Below, one piece after another: positions 34,697 through 46,259 of a stretch of DNA of 64,000 nt. The stretch is from the NCBI GenBank assembly GCA_037893245.1, contig JBAIAA010000749.1, positions 558,001-622,000 of the forward strand, in the 5' to 3' direction. Origin of the DNA: Crossaster papposus. Lineage: Eukaryota; Echinodermata; Asteroidea; Velatida; Solasteridae. A program made the translations under genes and the position numbers. Within the stretch, counting starts at the first letter, position 1; each line of letters starts with the position of its first letter. A model generated the notes under the pieces. The model made no database searches. It was not told where the DNA came from and was given only the letters and a program-made list of their open reading frames with translations.

Positions 34697-35166
34697 CTGG
34701 GGCAATTTCATAAATTGCTTAGGCACAAAACATTCTTGTTTAGAACCAGCTTACCAGCAAAAACTCCATGTGATGTATATTATTTGTGGTTGGTATTTAG
34801 CTGTTTGTATTTAGTGAGCTTAGCATATCGATCACATTGAATTTTATCTCCTAACCTGATTTTTCCAAGCAAGGATTTTTGCTCTTAAGCAATATTTTGT
34901 GCTTAACCAGTTCGCGCCGGGATTATTTTAACATCGCCGAGCCGACGGGCGGGATTATTTTTAACGAAACTCGATCCGAAGCGTGTTCAGGCCGATAGTG
35001 CTGGGTAGCACACCCACGCATTTCCGGCCTTGCGCGCTGCTGACATACATTTCCGAACTTGAACTTGGCGTATATATTCGTCATCCGTTTTGAAATTGGG
35101 GAAATTTTTGCGTTTATATTCGTCATCCGGCGCGAACTGGTTAAGCAGCTCTATGAAATTGGCCCA
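34697..35166 (+). mobile_element. Family E element interrupted by a D element
   Basis: CTGGGGCAATTTCATAAATT at the left and AAGCAGCTCTATGAAATTGG at the right. The interior (TACCAGC, ATTTGTGGTTGGTATTTAGC, GCTTAGCATA) matches 51505-51728 in reverse. D occupies 34907-35140. Confidence 0.8.
34903..35144 (+). mobile_element. Family D element, complete, TTAA-flanked, nested in E
   Basis: TTAA then CCAGTTCGCGCCGGGATTAT at the left, and CATCCGGCGCGAACTGG then TTAA at the right: inverted ends of about 15 bp. Confidence 0.9.
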
Positions 35167-35286
35167 TGACTGTAAATAATTAAATCATTCTCATGGTTAC
35201 AAGAAATATGTCATCCTAAATTAAATGACGTACATTGTGACCTCTGGATATCACCAATTTCAATGGAAAAGAGGCCTACATGTAAA

Positions 35287-35307
35287 CCCCCCCCCCCCCC
35301 CCCCCCC
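35287..35307 (+). repeat. Poly-C run (21)
   Basis: Uninterrupted C tract directly before a family A fragment. Confidence 0.95.
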
Positions 35308-35309
35308 AC

Positions 35310-35425
35310 AATTCACGATCGCCAGACGGCGATCACACAAAAAACAGGAACTACTTAAGAACCACTGGCCTACGCCAAGTTAATTGGTAATTCAAACAAT
35401 TATCAATGGTGTATCCTACCTTTTA
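35310..35425 (-). mobile_element. Family A MITE, internally deleted fragment
   Basis: TCACGATCGCCAGACGGCGA is the A centre, and CAATTATCAATGGTGTATCC with TACC is the A end. Confidence 0.7.
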
Positions 35426-35497
35426 ACTATATTGAATCTTATTTGCACATCGCCCAAATGAAAGATCTCTCTGTCCCCTTTAATTTGACATCACATT

Positions 35498-35915
35498 TGT
35501 GACCCACCAGGCCAAAACCAGACGGAAGTCGGCAAATGCCATTTCGAGATATGGCATTGTACACCAAAAAAATGTGTTGCCGGTCGATTGGTTTTTCTTC
35601 TTCATAAATCGTTAGTTAAAACTCTAATTTATAGGCTGTTCATGTTTAAACCTTTTTTTTAAAAATCCCTGAAAGTGATAATATCGGCCTTCTCCTGATT
35701 TTTGTTGTCGTTGCTATTACTCAAATTGAGCAAACTTGTTGCCGCGAATGGCAACAAAATGTCACTTTTTGAAGCGTCGTTACTTTTCATCCTATAGCGG
35801 TACTGGTGCATGTGATGTATCATTTTAAAGCTTAAAACGCTAGCAATCCAATGGTATAAAAATCTCTCATATGAACAATTTTGACTTTAGCCTGGTTTTG
35901 GGGTGGTGGGTCACA
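35498..35915 (+). mobile_element. Family C fold-back element (arm type CACCAGGCCAAAACCAG)
   Basis: TGTGACCCACCAGGCCAAAA is answered by TTTTGGGGTGGTGGGTCACA. Internal ATGTATCATTTTAAAGCTTA. Confidence 0.9.
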
Positions 35916-36032
35916 TTTGTTGTGATGCTTGTAGTTTTGAAGATTTTGTACATTTTCCACCCTTCAGCCATGTCCACTTTTGTATAGAATTGCCCACATA
36001 AGAAATGTTAGTTCTTGTACTAAGTTTTGGTA

Positions 36033-36785
36033 CATGACATGACATGACATGACATGACATGACATGACATGACATGACATGACATGACATGACATGACAT
36101 GACATGACATGACATGGCATGGCATGGCATGGCATGGCATGGCATGGCATGGCATGGCATGGCATGGCATGGCATGGCATGGCATGGCATGGCATGGCAT
36201 GGCATGGCATGGCATGGCATGGCATGGCATGGCATGGCATGGCATGGCATGGCATGGCATGGCATGGCATGGCATGGCATGGCATGGCATGGCATGGCAT
36301 GGCATGGCATGGCATGGCATGGCATGGCATGGCATGGCATGGCATGGCATGGCATGGCATGGCATGGCATGGCATGGCATGGCATGGCATGGCATGGCAT
36401 GGCATGGCATGGCATGGCATGGCATGGCATGGCATGGCATGGCATGGCATGGCATGGCATGGCATGGCATGGCATGGCATGGCATGGCATGGCATGGCAT
36501 GGCATGGCATGGCATGGCATGGCATGGCATGGCATGGCATGGCATGGCATGGCATGGCATGGCATGGCATGGCATGGCATGGCATGGCATGGCATGGCAT
36601 GGCATGGCATGGCATGGCATGGCATGGCATGGCATGGCATGGCATGGCATGGCATGGCATGGCATGGCATGGCATGGCATGGCATGGCATGGCATGGCAT
36701 GGCATGGCATGGCATGGCATGGCATGGCATGGCATGGCATGGCATGGCATGGCATGGCATGGCATGGCATGGCATGGCATGACAT
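36033..36785 (+). repeat. Large pentanucleotide microsatellite: 16 x GACAT then 133 x GGCAT
   Basis: Pure GACAT copies from 36036 to 36115, pure GGCAT copies from 36116 to 36780, then one GACAT at 36781. Five bases is not a multiple of three and the unit has no stop in any frame, so long MAWHG-type and MPCHA-type frames run through it on both strands; these are by-products. It is intronic, about 420 bp before the polyglutamine exon. Confidence 0.98.
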
Positions 36786-37207
36786 GGTCATTGATCTTTG
36801 GTGTAGAATTGACTTCTTTGGTCCCGATGTTGTGATTGCCTGTGTCCTGTATCTTTGTTTGTGTCTTTATTTCATGTGAAACGTGTTCATTTTTACATGT
36901 AGATGAAGTTCAATTTAAACCTGACTTTTCCTTTTTTAGGAGTTTCAACTCAAACTAATCTGCTATGTTTTCTAATGCAGCGTCAACCTGTTTGCAATTA
37001 AACAAGTTGATGAACCCTGAGGCAACCCGATTTTGTAACTCAGTCTCATTCTAACTTGCAATAGATCCAATGCAAGTTAGGATGTGTTAGTCTTTCTATA
37101 ATATTGTCATTATCTTTAAAACACTGTAAAAAGTCGTATACAACTTGGCACTGGGTCATGTCTCACATAACAAACTGATAATTATCTTGCTCTCTTTATA
37201 CCTGCAG

Positions 37208-37349
37208 TGGCTACGGACAGACAGGCTGGTCCCGTAATGCCCAAGGCCAGCAGTCTGCTTACCAGCAGAATCAGTCAAGGTACCAACAGCAGCAGCAGCA
37301 GCAGCAGCAGCAACATGGACGTAGCGGAGGTAGTGGGGGCAATTACCAG
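37208..37349 (+). CDS. Coding exon (second from last): contains a CAG-encoded polyglutamine run
   Basis: A 142-bp exon after the acceptor TTTATACCTGCAG and before the donor GTAGGT at 37350. The first base completes a Ser codon. It then reads 47 codons: GYGQTGWSRNAQGQQSAYQQ, NQSRYQ, a run of Gln, HGRSGGSGGNYQ. The Gln run is encoded mainly by a pure CAG tract at about 37288-37311 plus flanking CAA codons, so its length is likely to vary between individuals. The exon ends on a complete Gln codon. It lies about 420 bp downstream of the end of a very large pentanucleotide array in the preceding intron. Confidence 0.78.
37288..37314 (+). repeat. CAG trinucleotide run inside coding exon
   Basis: Eight consecutive CAG codons followed by CAA encode the polyglutamine run of the third terminal exon. 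Pure CAG tracts are known to be length-unstable. Confidence 0.85.
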
Positions 37350-37475
37350 GTAGGTTCATCTGGACTTCTTTTAATCGGGTCTGATCACACGTAAGGCATC
37401 CAGGCAAAATGAGACCAAACTGGGCACAGGCCTGTGAAAGAGGTCATTTGAGGTCATCGTTTAGAAATGCACAAC

Positions 37476-37728
37476 AATAGGCCGTATTATTAAACGTAGA
37501 GGGCGCTGTACTTACGGTATTTTGGGGGTATAATTAAAAGTGATTAGGAGATAATTCACGTCCGTTTAAATATTCTTACATCTTTCTAATCAATTTTTAG
37601 ATAAAAGTAAAGTTACTAAAACTACTTCAATAAACGCAATTTTCCCTTTGTTGTGTACCCAGAAAATGGCGTCTTACAGCGCCCTCATGCGGCCAAAAAT
37701 ACGGCGCATTGTACTTTTTCAAGAAAAC
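37476..37728 (-). mobile_element. Family G element, opposite orientation
   Basis: Reverse complement of 29330-29590, from GGCCGTATTATTAAACGTAG to CCAAAAATACGGCGC. It lies about 130 bp after a coding exon. Confidence 0.85.
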
Positions 37729-38259
37729 AAAAGGCGACACTCGCATTCCAAGTATCATTTTTTTTTAATCCAAGCAAATATCCAACTCTTTCAAACAGAT
37801 GTGGGTCAAACGCATAAAAAAAACAGACCTATAAAATACTTGATGAAGATTAAGTTAACCCCAACTTTCTGAAAAGTGAGTGAATTGTTAGTTAATGAAA
37901 CGTCATCTGTTGGCATAATTTACACTTACATGGTACCACGGGCCGTGGAAAGGAATTAGCTTGATCAAAACAAAAACAAAAGAATAATTAATTGATTGAT
38001 TTGAAAAAAATGATGTTATACTTGCAGATCCAACAGCCCATGATATTAATAACACACAGCTTTGAAAAAAAAGGTGAACCATGACATTGTTATCATAATG
38101 TCGGTTTCTCCTAAATTGCTTCGATGAACAATATAACAAAAAACATGCTGACATGCTGCCACTGGGCATTACATGTATGTGCTGGGTACCCTGCAAACGG
38201 AGTCAGATTTCAGGACAAAAAGGAATCCGGATAATTTTTTTCTTCAATTATTCATATTG

Positions 38260-38900
38260 ATGGCCCAATCCAATATGGACTGAGAAACAAGGGCAGGTCC
38301 AGAAATGCTAACACTGTATGTGAAAAAAATGAACTTGTAAAAGTACAATGTACCAGCTTCTTTTGTGGATAGAAAAAATAAACATGTTGGTTCATAAAAT
38401 GTGTAGTTCAATTTGAATTATGCAAATGTTGGATATATTTCTAAAAGCCCACATACATTGTACATTGTACTGTACATGTACATACCGGTACAAATGTACA
38501 TTCAGTACATTTACAAGGCATAGCCCCGATTTGTTTGTACACTGTGTGCTTTTGCTTCATGAATATTGGGTCTTCATGAATATTTTTGCCTTTTGTAATG
38601 TGTTTGGTCTAATGTTGTCTTTTGATTTTTGCGGGTATTTTGGCTTCAGTCCAGTTTCTCTGATTGCTGAGAACAAAAATGTATGTGTGAAGTAAGTCCT
38701 ACCGGTACATGTACATGGTCCTATCAGAGCAGGTGAGCACACTGTATTCATGTACATGTACTTTCATTCATTAACATCAAGATGTCATCAAATCAATAAG
38801 ATGTATTTCAGTGTTGGATCACGCCCAAAATCACAATACACTGTACTAGACACATTAGCAATGTTGCATTGACCTAGAAAATAAGCAAACGGGGATCTAA
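38260..38900. other. Intronic sequence rich in TACATGTA/CCGGTAC palindromes
   Basis: ACATTGTACATTGTACTGTA and GTACATGTACATACCGGTAC near 38450-38490 are overlapping palindromes. No element ends recognised. Confidence 0.5.
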
Positions 38901-38905
38901 GCCTG

Positions 38906-39735
38906 CAAGTTTGCGGTTTTAAAATTATCCGTGTAACCTTATGTTTTGGAGAATACGGTTAACCGTAACCGAAAAAAAAAAAAAAAGGAAAACAAAGTCT
39001 CAGAAGTTTGTCCATAATCTTATTTGTTACCACGTAAAATGCAGACATTTTTCAAACATCGCTAATTTAAGGATGGGAATCGCAAACTAATGTGACCCCG
39101 CTCTGTGAAAATGAGTCAGATGTCGCACAGTGCGCTTACGAGATTTGGGTGGTTGAACGCAGAGAGGGGGGTTTTCGTAAGAAAATTTGATTTACCTATT
39201 TTATGATTTTCACCTTGGTTAGGATCTATATTTTTAATTTCTACATTAAAACATGCTAAATTAACACAGTGGGAAGGGCTTGGTTGCTTAGGGTTTCTAT
39301 TGCATACATCTCCTAAAGGGAAATAATTTTTTTAAAGCATGATTTCTCATGAATGGGGTTTTTAGATTTCGCAAAATCTTCTAAATTAAAATCGGTATAT
39401 ATCACACATACAAAGTATATCAACTTAAAGAGGGCAGTGCACTAATGGTATACTATACTCTGTTTGTCAAATTTTCGACATCCGACTCATTTTCACAGAG
39501 CAGGTCACAAATGATATCATGTATCCAGACAGGTAAATAAAATTCTTCTACCAACGCCGACAAACAAAGCTTTGTATTGTTTTGATTTATGTCTTCTTCA
39601 TGTACTCCTATACTAAAATGGAATGGTTGATTTTTTTTATTAGATTAAGGTTAACTGAATCGGAAAAAAAGTAACCGTGTAACCGTTTGAACGGTCGGTT
39701 AACTGTGTAACCGTTTAACTGCTGCAGGCTTACAG
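38906..39735 (+). mobile_element. Family J element with nested C
   Basis: GCCTGCAAGTTTGCGGTTTT at the left and CGTTTAACTGCTGCAGGC at the right, with ACGGTTAACCGTAACCG near 38955 and GTAACCGTGTAACCG near 39672. C occupies 39091-39509. Confidence 0.75.
39091..39509 (+). mobile_element. Family C fold-back element (arm type AAAATGAGTCAGATGTCG)
   Basis: TGTGACCCCGCTCTGTGAAA and ATGAGTCAGATGTCG are answered by CGACATCCGACTCATTTTCA and CAGAGCAGGTCACA. Nested in J element 38906-39735. Confidence 0.9.
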
Positions 39736-39930
39736 GGATCCCTCAAAGAGGATACAACCTTTTTGACTACAACATTTAAATGAACCACAAGGGAAATTGA
39801 CTAGGTGAAGTTATCACCATTTTGAAAATTGAACAAAGAAATTGGCTGCACCTGAGTGATGGATTATGGCAAATTTGGTTAATGTAATGTTAGCAGAATT
39901 TATTAATGAGATATTAACATATGTTACGCT

Positions 39931-40272
39931 TTAAAGGTTGGATACACCACTGGTAATTGCTTGAATTATCAGGATTGGGTAGATTTGGGAGGTAGTATTT
40001 TATAGTCAATATCGTTTAACTGACCTGTTCAAAGTTTTACAATCATGGATGCCAAGAAATAAGCAAGAAAAACAGCGTTAGTTTTAATCGGGAAGTTGTT
40101 CTTGTTTGTTTGTTTTGGGTTTTTTTGCGAAAATTCAATTTTTCGAAACAATTACAGAATATCTAGCTCAATCATTTTGCTGGATGCCTAGAATCATTAT
40201 TTACTTTCAAATAAGTAAAATATTGTTTTTATAATCGGTAATTCAATTTGTTGATTTCTGCAAATGGTGTGA
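39931..40272 (+). mobile_element. Family A MITE, centre partly deleted
   Basis: TTAAAGGTTGGATACACCAC at the left and GATTTCTGCAAATGGTGTGA at the right. The CGATCG centre is missing. Confidence 0.85.
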
Positions 40273-40274
40273 GC

Positions 40275-41500
40275 TTTATAACATGATTTTGTTAATTTTC
40301 AGTACAAAAGTCATTAAGGTTTCTTGCAAGAATTCAATGAAATAACTACGTTGTGGTAGATAAAGGTTCACTCTAAACATGCTAAAAAACACACCAGTGA
40401 GCAACTTTGATGTTGTGGAAACATCATGCATTCATTTTTACAGATGTTAGATTATAGTGTTATGGATGTAATCAACTTCACAAAAAAAATACTGAGTGAA
40501 GGTATTCTGTGTGATATTTTTGACTCGCCTAAATTAAGTTTAGAAAGAGATTGCAATTACTACATGCATTTCTCTACGTAGTACACATTCTGTTTAAAGT
40601 TTTGAAAAACTGGTTGTACATGTATATGCAAAGTTAAAGTCCATTTGCAATCAAACTTGGGTCATACATGCAATATTGTATCCTTTATGTAATGGTGATG
40701 TCAAAGGATAAGTACTGAAGCCAAAGGTCATTTTGAGGTTAAGTTGTAAAAGAGGCTGGAATAGTAAAATTTGTCTCATTTGAAAACTTGTAGTTCAATT
40801 GCAATCAAACTTGGGTCGTACATGAAGATGCAAAATGATATTATCACATACTGAGGTCAAAGGTACAAATATGAGGTCAAGTTGTAAAATAGGATAATCA
40901 CAAAGAGTAGGCAAGATTCGTAGTTTGAGAACCATCCTTGGCATACAATGGGATCTATTTTCTCGGGCTGAAAACAAGATGCCAAAATTACTACTGGTTA
41001 CTTAAAAACTATCAATTTTCAAAATTCAAACAATTTTTTTACCACGTTCTATCGCACCGCCACATGACTTTAAAAAGGGTCTTGTTCTCCCTTTTCATTT
41101 GATACCACAATTGAGGTTGTGATCCGCGTAGTTCTAAAAATTTCATAAAATTTTTCACTTTCCAGCTGTGCTCGCTTTGTTGGACTTGCCAATGAATAAA
41201 TTCAGCCTCCGTCGGCAGAGACTAGAAAAAAAATATTTTTATTACTAAAACCAAATGGATGACAATATCAGTCCTCGTCTCTTGTGCATTTCTTATTGAT
41301 GAGGTTTGTTAATGCAGTGCCAAGTCAAAAATATTCTCAATTTAACTTGAATATATATGTTAAAATAGAATAATAGATCTGTGTGGTCCGCATTTGGTTT
41401 GAAACAAACGAGTGTTGAAGTATCGTTTAATGATTAGTTGATTACGAAGATAAAGTCTTGACCTTTCGATGATGCCCATTTTTCTCATTGTAAAGGGTGC
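40275..41500. other. Intronic sequence with a local duplication
   Basis: CAATCAAACTTGGGTC with nearby ATGATGTCAAAGG- and GAGGTCAAGTTGTAAAA-like words occurs at 40640-40750 and again at 40795-40890. Otherwise nothing recognised. Confidence 0.5.
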
Positions 41501-42860
41501 CCTCACTTACTTTCCAATTAAGGACGGAGGTTTTTTTGTGTGTGTGTTTGGATGCAAAGCAAAGTGGGTAGGGAAGAGGACAGGAAAGTCTGACATGTAC
41601 GCCGATTGGCCGATTGTTGACACTGCAATCCGAGCTAGACCCGGGCCAGAAAGAATAGAAGGGACTACCGAGACAATATTCGCGGTGATTCCTGCATTAT
41701 CATAACCCCCGCCAGGATCCGTGAAGAAGAGAAAAAAAACTGAAAGCGATGATGAGGGAACATTCTAAGACGGGGGAACAAAATGGAGGTTCGAGTTTCC
41801 CGGCTGAAGTGGGCAGGAGTTTTCATCCGATATTACGCGTCGCCTAAGGGGTACAAGATAAACAAATTGGCACTTGCGTGTGGCCCATTGTGGCGTGGTT
41901 TCCCCCCTGCTTGGCCGTGGAGGGCCTGACTTCCGGCAGGGCCCGTCTTGATCCATTAGGCCTAGCCTCATTGAGTGCCTCATTTAGTCATCATCTTTCA
42001 ATGCTTGGGGAGATTCGTCGTCAGCGAGGGACCCACAATTCATCAGCGATGGTTAAAAAAGAAGAAAAAAAAGGGAGGGAGAGAGAGAGAGAAAGAAAAA
42101 AGATAGGAATGAACGAACGACGCTGGGTTCTAGCCGGTTCCCCGCTACCGCTCAACGACTTCCCCTCCAACAATGGCACGAGTGCCTGACGACCGTGTAC
42201 GGTGCGCCAGCCCCCCGGCCTCGTGGGCTCTTCAGAGTAGAGAGTGGCCCACTTGAGGGCTTTCAGCCAGGTAAACGTATCCCCACAAACTGATGTAATT
42301 ACACTTCAAATTTCCGCGTAGCATGACGGGTAAACTTCCAGCGTTCTCCCCGGGACCCCCTTCGCATGCGCCGTACCAAATTTTTTCTCGGTAAAGGAGT
42401 TCACCAATGATTCTAAGGGAACTGCATAATACCCTGACCCCACCTTGGCACCATCGTCCCCTCAGCACTGTCGTCGTGTCTCCCCCCCCCCCCCCCCCCC
42501 CCCACCCCTCCCCCTTCCCCCCACCAGGTTGCACGTGGCTTGTGGTTCCGTCAGCCGCCTCATCTATAGCACGGGGACCCTCCATGCGCTAGATTGCCGT
42601 CTTCCTGTGTTTGATCAAAGATAATATTTCATAATCCACTCGTGCTTCCTGCAGTAAGGCTGGTGGCGATTGTTCACTATGTAGAGTTCCCTCTCTTGTC
42701 AAAGGGCCCCCCTGTGTATGCACATACAATCAGGCCTCTCATTAACATTCCATCCTGCAGATATGAGCTATCTATCACCATACTTGCTGGCATTTGCTCA
42801 GGCAAGCTAACTAGGCAAGCTAACTACGTCAGGTCAGCTCAGCTTTTCTCTTTGACTTGG
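41500..42860. other. Intronic GC-rich, non-repeat block
   Basis: Contains GAGAGAGAG (42070-42090), a C run (42482-42503) and mixed unique sequence. Short ORFs on both strands have no recognisable domain. Confidence 0.35.
42482..42503 (+). repeat. Poly-C run (22)
   Basis: Uninterrupted C tract. Confidence 0.95.
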
Positions 42861-43317
42861 AGTGTTTAGCTACACAGTTTACTCACCTATTCATTCTCCA
42901 TTTTGTGTTCCTTTCAGGAAAGGAGGGCTTCACTTGAGGAGGGTATGGGGAAATCCAATAGAAGTCCCTATTATCCTAAATTGGTGTTTGTTTCAGACAT
43001 TTTGTTAGATATTAGTAATTACCTCCGCCAAGAAGCCTGTTATGTTTTTGCCGGCATTTAGTTGTTAGGGCGTTGTGCTGGACCGTTTTCTTAAATAAAA
43101 TTGTATATGCTGGCCATGCTTTGTGTTTTTGTTTTGGGCGGAGGTCTGCACTCTATTGGGTGCCCTTTTTTTCTAGTTTTCAAATTTATTGAAATGTATT
43201 TGTTTGGGGTCTTATTTGGTGTTTTTAAGGGTTAATTTAGTTCTCTGTTGTTTTTGTATTCACCCAAGCCATGTCTTAACTTTCGATAGCTGGTTCATAC
43301 GCACAATTTGTGGTAAG

Positions 43318-43752
43318 CCTGCAGCGGTTTAACGGTTACACGGTTAACCGACCGTTCAAACGGTTACACAGTTACATTTGTCCTGTTCGGTTACCCTTTT
43401 TTTTTTTTTTTTTTTAAACTCTACTAATTGTCAACTTTGACCGGGTTTCGTTGAAGCAGGTCACAAATAGTACAATTGATTACATTTTGTATGGACATTT
43501 CTGATAGCTTATCTAACATATAGCCAGTCAGCCTACACAATTGGATGCAGACAATTAGCAATCACAGAACTGCGATTATCAACACGTACTACGCGCACAC
43601 ACTCGATTCTTTGAAGCAGCGCTAATTAGATATGCAATGCAGGCCTGTGCATTTTTGTTTTCATTTTTTTGGGGTTGGTTACGGTTAACCGTTAACCGTA
43701 ACCGCAAAACATACGGTTACACAGATAATTTGATAACCGCAAACTTGCAGGC
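43318..43752 (-). mobile_element. Family J element
   Basis: GCCTGCAGCGGTTTAACGGT at the left, GGTTACGGTTAACCGTTAAC at 43677 and CGCAAACTTGCAGGC at the right; opposite orientation to 38906-39735. Confidence 0.75.
43437..43466. mobile_element. Family C terminal fragment
   Basis: GACCGGGTTTCGTTGAAGCA then GGTCACA. One end only, inside J element 43318-43752. Confidence 0.6.
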
Positions 43753-43793
43753 ATCAAGTTTTCGTGCTGTGAATTTGCAAAAGTTGAACTCGT

Positions 43794-43985
43794 TTAAAGG
43801 TAGGATACACCATTGGTAATTGCTTGAATTTTCATGAATGGGTGGATTTGGGGGGTTGTATTTTATAGTAAATATCGTTTAACTGACCTATCTGAAGTTT
43901 TACAATCATGGATGGCGAGAAAAGCACGCAAAACAGCGTTTGTTTTCAACCGGTGTCGAGCAGTTATTCTTATTTTATTTTTGTG
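43794..43985 (+). mobile_element. Family A MITE, first half only
   Basis: TTAAAGGTAGGATACACCAT to CAACCGGTGTCGAGCAGT. It then runs into a GGGGT array where the centre should be. Confidence 0.85.
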
Positions 43986-43987
43986 TT

Positions 43988-44036
43988 TGGGGTGGGGTGG
44001 GGTGGGGTGGGGTGGGGTGGGGTGGGGTGGCGTGGG
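43988..44036 (+). repeat. GGGGT pentanucleotide array
   Basis: About nine GGGGT units with one variant. Four or more G runs on one strand could form a G-quadruplex. Confidence 0.9.
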
Positions 44037-44429
44037 GTCGAGATTTGCACATAATTACTCTGTAGTGGCTACCTGTGCTCACGCTGCTTTTTTCTTTTGT
44101 TTGTTGCTTGTTTTGACATTACTTGTATTACCTAGAGCACATGTACATGTATGCTGTCAAAAAGTTGACTCCTGAATAATAAGACAAGGCCGACACCCGA
44201 GGGGTTTACCTCCAATCAACTGACAAACACACACATCCGATGTTGAATTCCCCCTCCTTCTTTTTCGACTAAATGTCTTGAATATTTATTTAAATTTCTT
44301 CTAATAAATAAGATTACAGCGCTTTCTCTTCTGTTTGAAACGAATGCTTAAGTTGATTCTACTTTCTTGTTTCTTCTAAAGAGCTTGGATTATTTTATTA
44401 AATTGGTAGTCATCACCACAAGGCATTAC

Positions 44430-44930
44430 TTTGGATGTCTTGGCCGAGGTATTGTTAGCCGTCGTGTTCAGCATGTTCAGGGTTTCTCAGCTTGCAAGTC
44501 ATCGTGGGCCCTGGCACGTGGGCAGACAAACCACCGTTTTGTTTTTCTAGTCTCTGCCGACGGAGGCTAGTCAGGGAGGATGGGGGAGTGACTAACACAG
44601 TGATGGGAGTTCATTGTACAGGCCAGAGGAGGGAGTGTGGAGAAGGGGTTGGGGGGGGGGGGGGGGTCGGGGGTAGGAATGAGGGAAGGCAAAAGCAGAG
44701 GAGACGTTCATCAGTTAATTAAGAGTTAATGAATGCTTATTATCTCCTCGGCTAAGGAAAAGGCCAACAATGCTCTAGTGGCTGGTCGCAGCCGTCCAAC
44801 CCATATCACCTGTCATGACCCAGAGGGCTCACCAGCCCTCTACAAGTCGATTAGAGCATGCTAAATCCCTGCGCAAACATTTCACCCTCGTGCACTGCAG
44901 TCGGAGACTGGGTCTGCTTTCCTTTCCACC

Positions 44931-44970
<40 letters not shown>

Positions 44971-45620
44971 CCTTGTTTCTCTCTAACCTCACTCCCTCGA
45001 CCGCACTCTTTAACCCAGCCAGAATCCTGCCAGAGGATGTGTGTGCACACTACTACGGTACGTCAGGCATCAAGTTACACTTCCCTTACTTTGGGGGTTC
45101 ACGTATGAACTGAACACGGCTGCATGGTGAAAAGTGTACAGAGGACTCCTACCATCCTTTTCCAACCACCACTTTTTTTCTTTGTGTTGGGCATTGTGTT
45201 GGTCGAAGCATAGTTGTTGAGGGGAAGGGTGGGGGGGATATTGAGCGGGGAGGTTTAGTCCCATTAAATACGAGTTCCTTGACTTTTAGCACTGTCCAAC
45301 TGTGTACGAGTACAGTGTGCACAGTGCCATCCAAAACCTGTTTTAAAGTGCTTCTTTTATTGAAGCTGCTCTGTCAATAATATACCAACACCAACAACAA
45401 AAATTTGCTGTGTTTGCAAACAGAGGAGTGATCCCTTGTTGATCTTGGCATTGTTATTATGTGGTTCTTTATTATGGCCTGGAGGGGTTGGGTGGGGTGT
45501 GGACTTGAATGGATATCACGTGTGCATGCAGGGCTGCTGGCCTCGGTCAGTTTCATTCATTACTTTGTCTTGTGTACTGGTGATTAAAAGGAACTCTCAC
45601 GGAACTCTCACCAGAGCGCC
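44430..45620. other. Intronic GC-rich block with long homopolymers
   Basis: Includes G(16) at 44651-44666 and C(36) at 44932-44967. Unique-looking sequence such as TTAATTAAGAGTTAATGAAT (44716) lies between. No coding call. Confidence 0.35.
44932..44967 (+). repeat. Poly-C run (36)
   Basis: Uninterrupted C tract, the longest homopolymer in the window. Confidence 0.95.
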
Positions 45621-45837
45621 AGCTACAATGCCTCTCACCAGTCTACAATGCTAAGAACTGGATGTACATGTACTGTACTTGGTACTTTTATTGGAAAAGT
45701 AACTTTGGTTTGGTTATCCATGCCGAATTTTGTGTCAATTTCTATGAAATAGTTTTTTTGGTGACATGCTCACATGCCACGGTTGGGGTTGTGTGGGGGG
45801 GGGGGGGGGGGGATCTGCAATAATTGATTCAATAGAC

Positions 45838-45928
45838 CTGAGACGTAATGACATCATGGCTTTGTTTACATATAAGCGCTTTCCTATCGGTACGACAGTG
45901 CACATGTAAACAAAGCATGACGCCATTA
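45838..45928. repeat. Small fold-back sequence around TTTGTTTACAT
   Basis: ATGACATCATGGCTTTGTTT and ACAT pair with ACATGTAAACAAAGCATGAC across a loop of about 35 nt. It may be a small MITE. Confidence 0.6.
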
Positions 45929-45964
45929 AATCTTACTATGAATAATAGTTAAATGAAGAATTTG

Positions 45965-46037
45965 ACTAGAGTGGAGTTTGAACCTGTGACCTCCAGATTT
46001 CAATTCCAGTGCTCTACCAACCGAGCTATGCAGCTCT
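45965..46037 (-). pseudogene. tRNA-like sequence, probable SINE head or tRNA pseudogene
   Basis: The minus strand reads GAGCTGCATAGCTCGGTTGG, TAGAGC, an anticodon arm with loop ATTGAAA, then ACAGGTTCAAACTCC. A and B boxes are present, the acceptor stem does not close, and the B box has a changed base. Confidence 0.55.
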
Positions 46038-46259
46038 ATATTGTTCAAGGGGTACTAGTCAGAAATGTCATAAAACCGTAAATGCCAGGGAATACGGCGA
46101 AAGTCATATGCTAGCAATATCAGCAACGTGCAAACCTACAGTAGGACATAGAAAACGGGGACTGTTTTTCATTGCAAATTTTCTATTATAATCACAAAGG
46201 GCTTTGGTCTATTTGGAAATTTAGGTTTCTGGTAAACGTTGAGTCAACCATAGGGAATA

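Noticed and set aside
35911..36879. Five overlapping ORFs of 220-290 codons (MAWHG and MPCHA repeats) on both strands
   Set aside because: They are produced by a stop-free 5-bp tandem repeat that is open in all frames. There is no other protein-like sequence and the array is intronic.
38940..43720. TTAACCGTAACCG strings as internal telomeric repeats
   Set aside because: They are not TTAGGG-type and occur only inside the two J elements as part of inverted ends.
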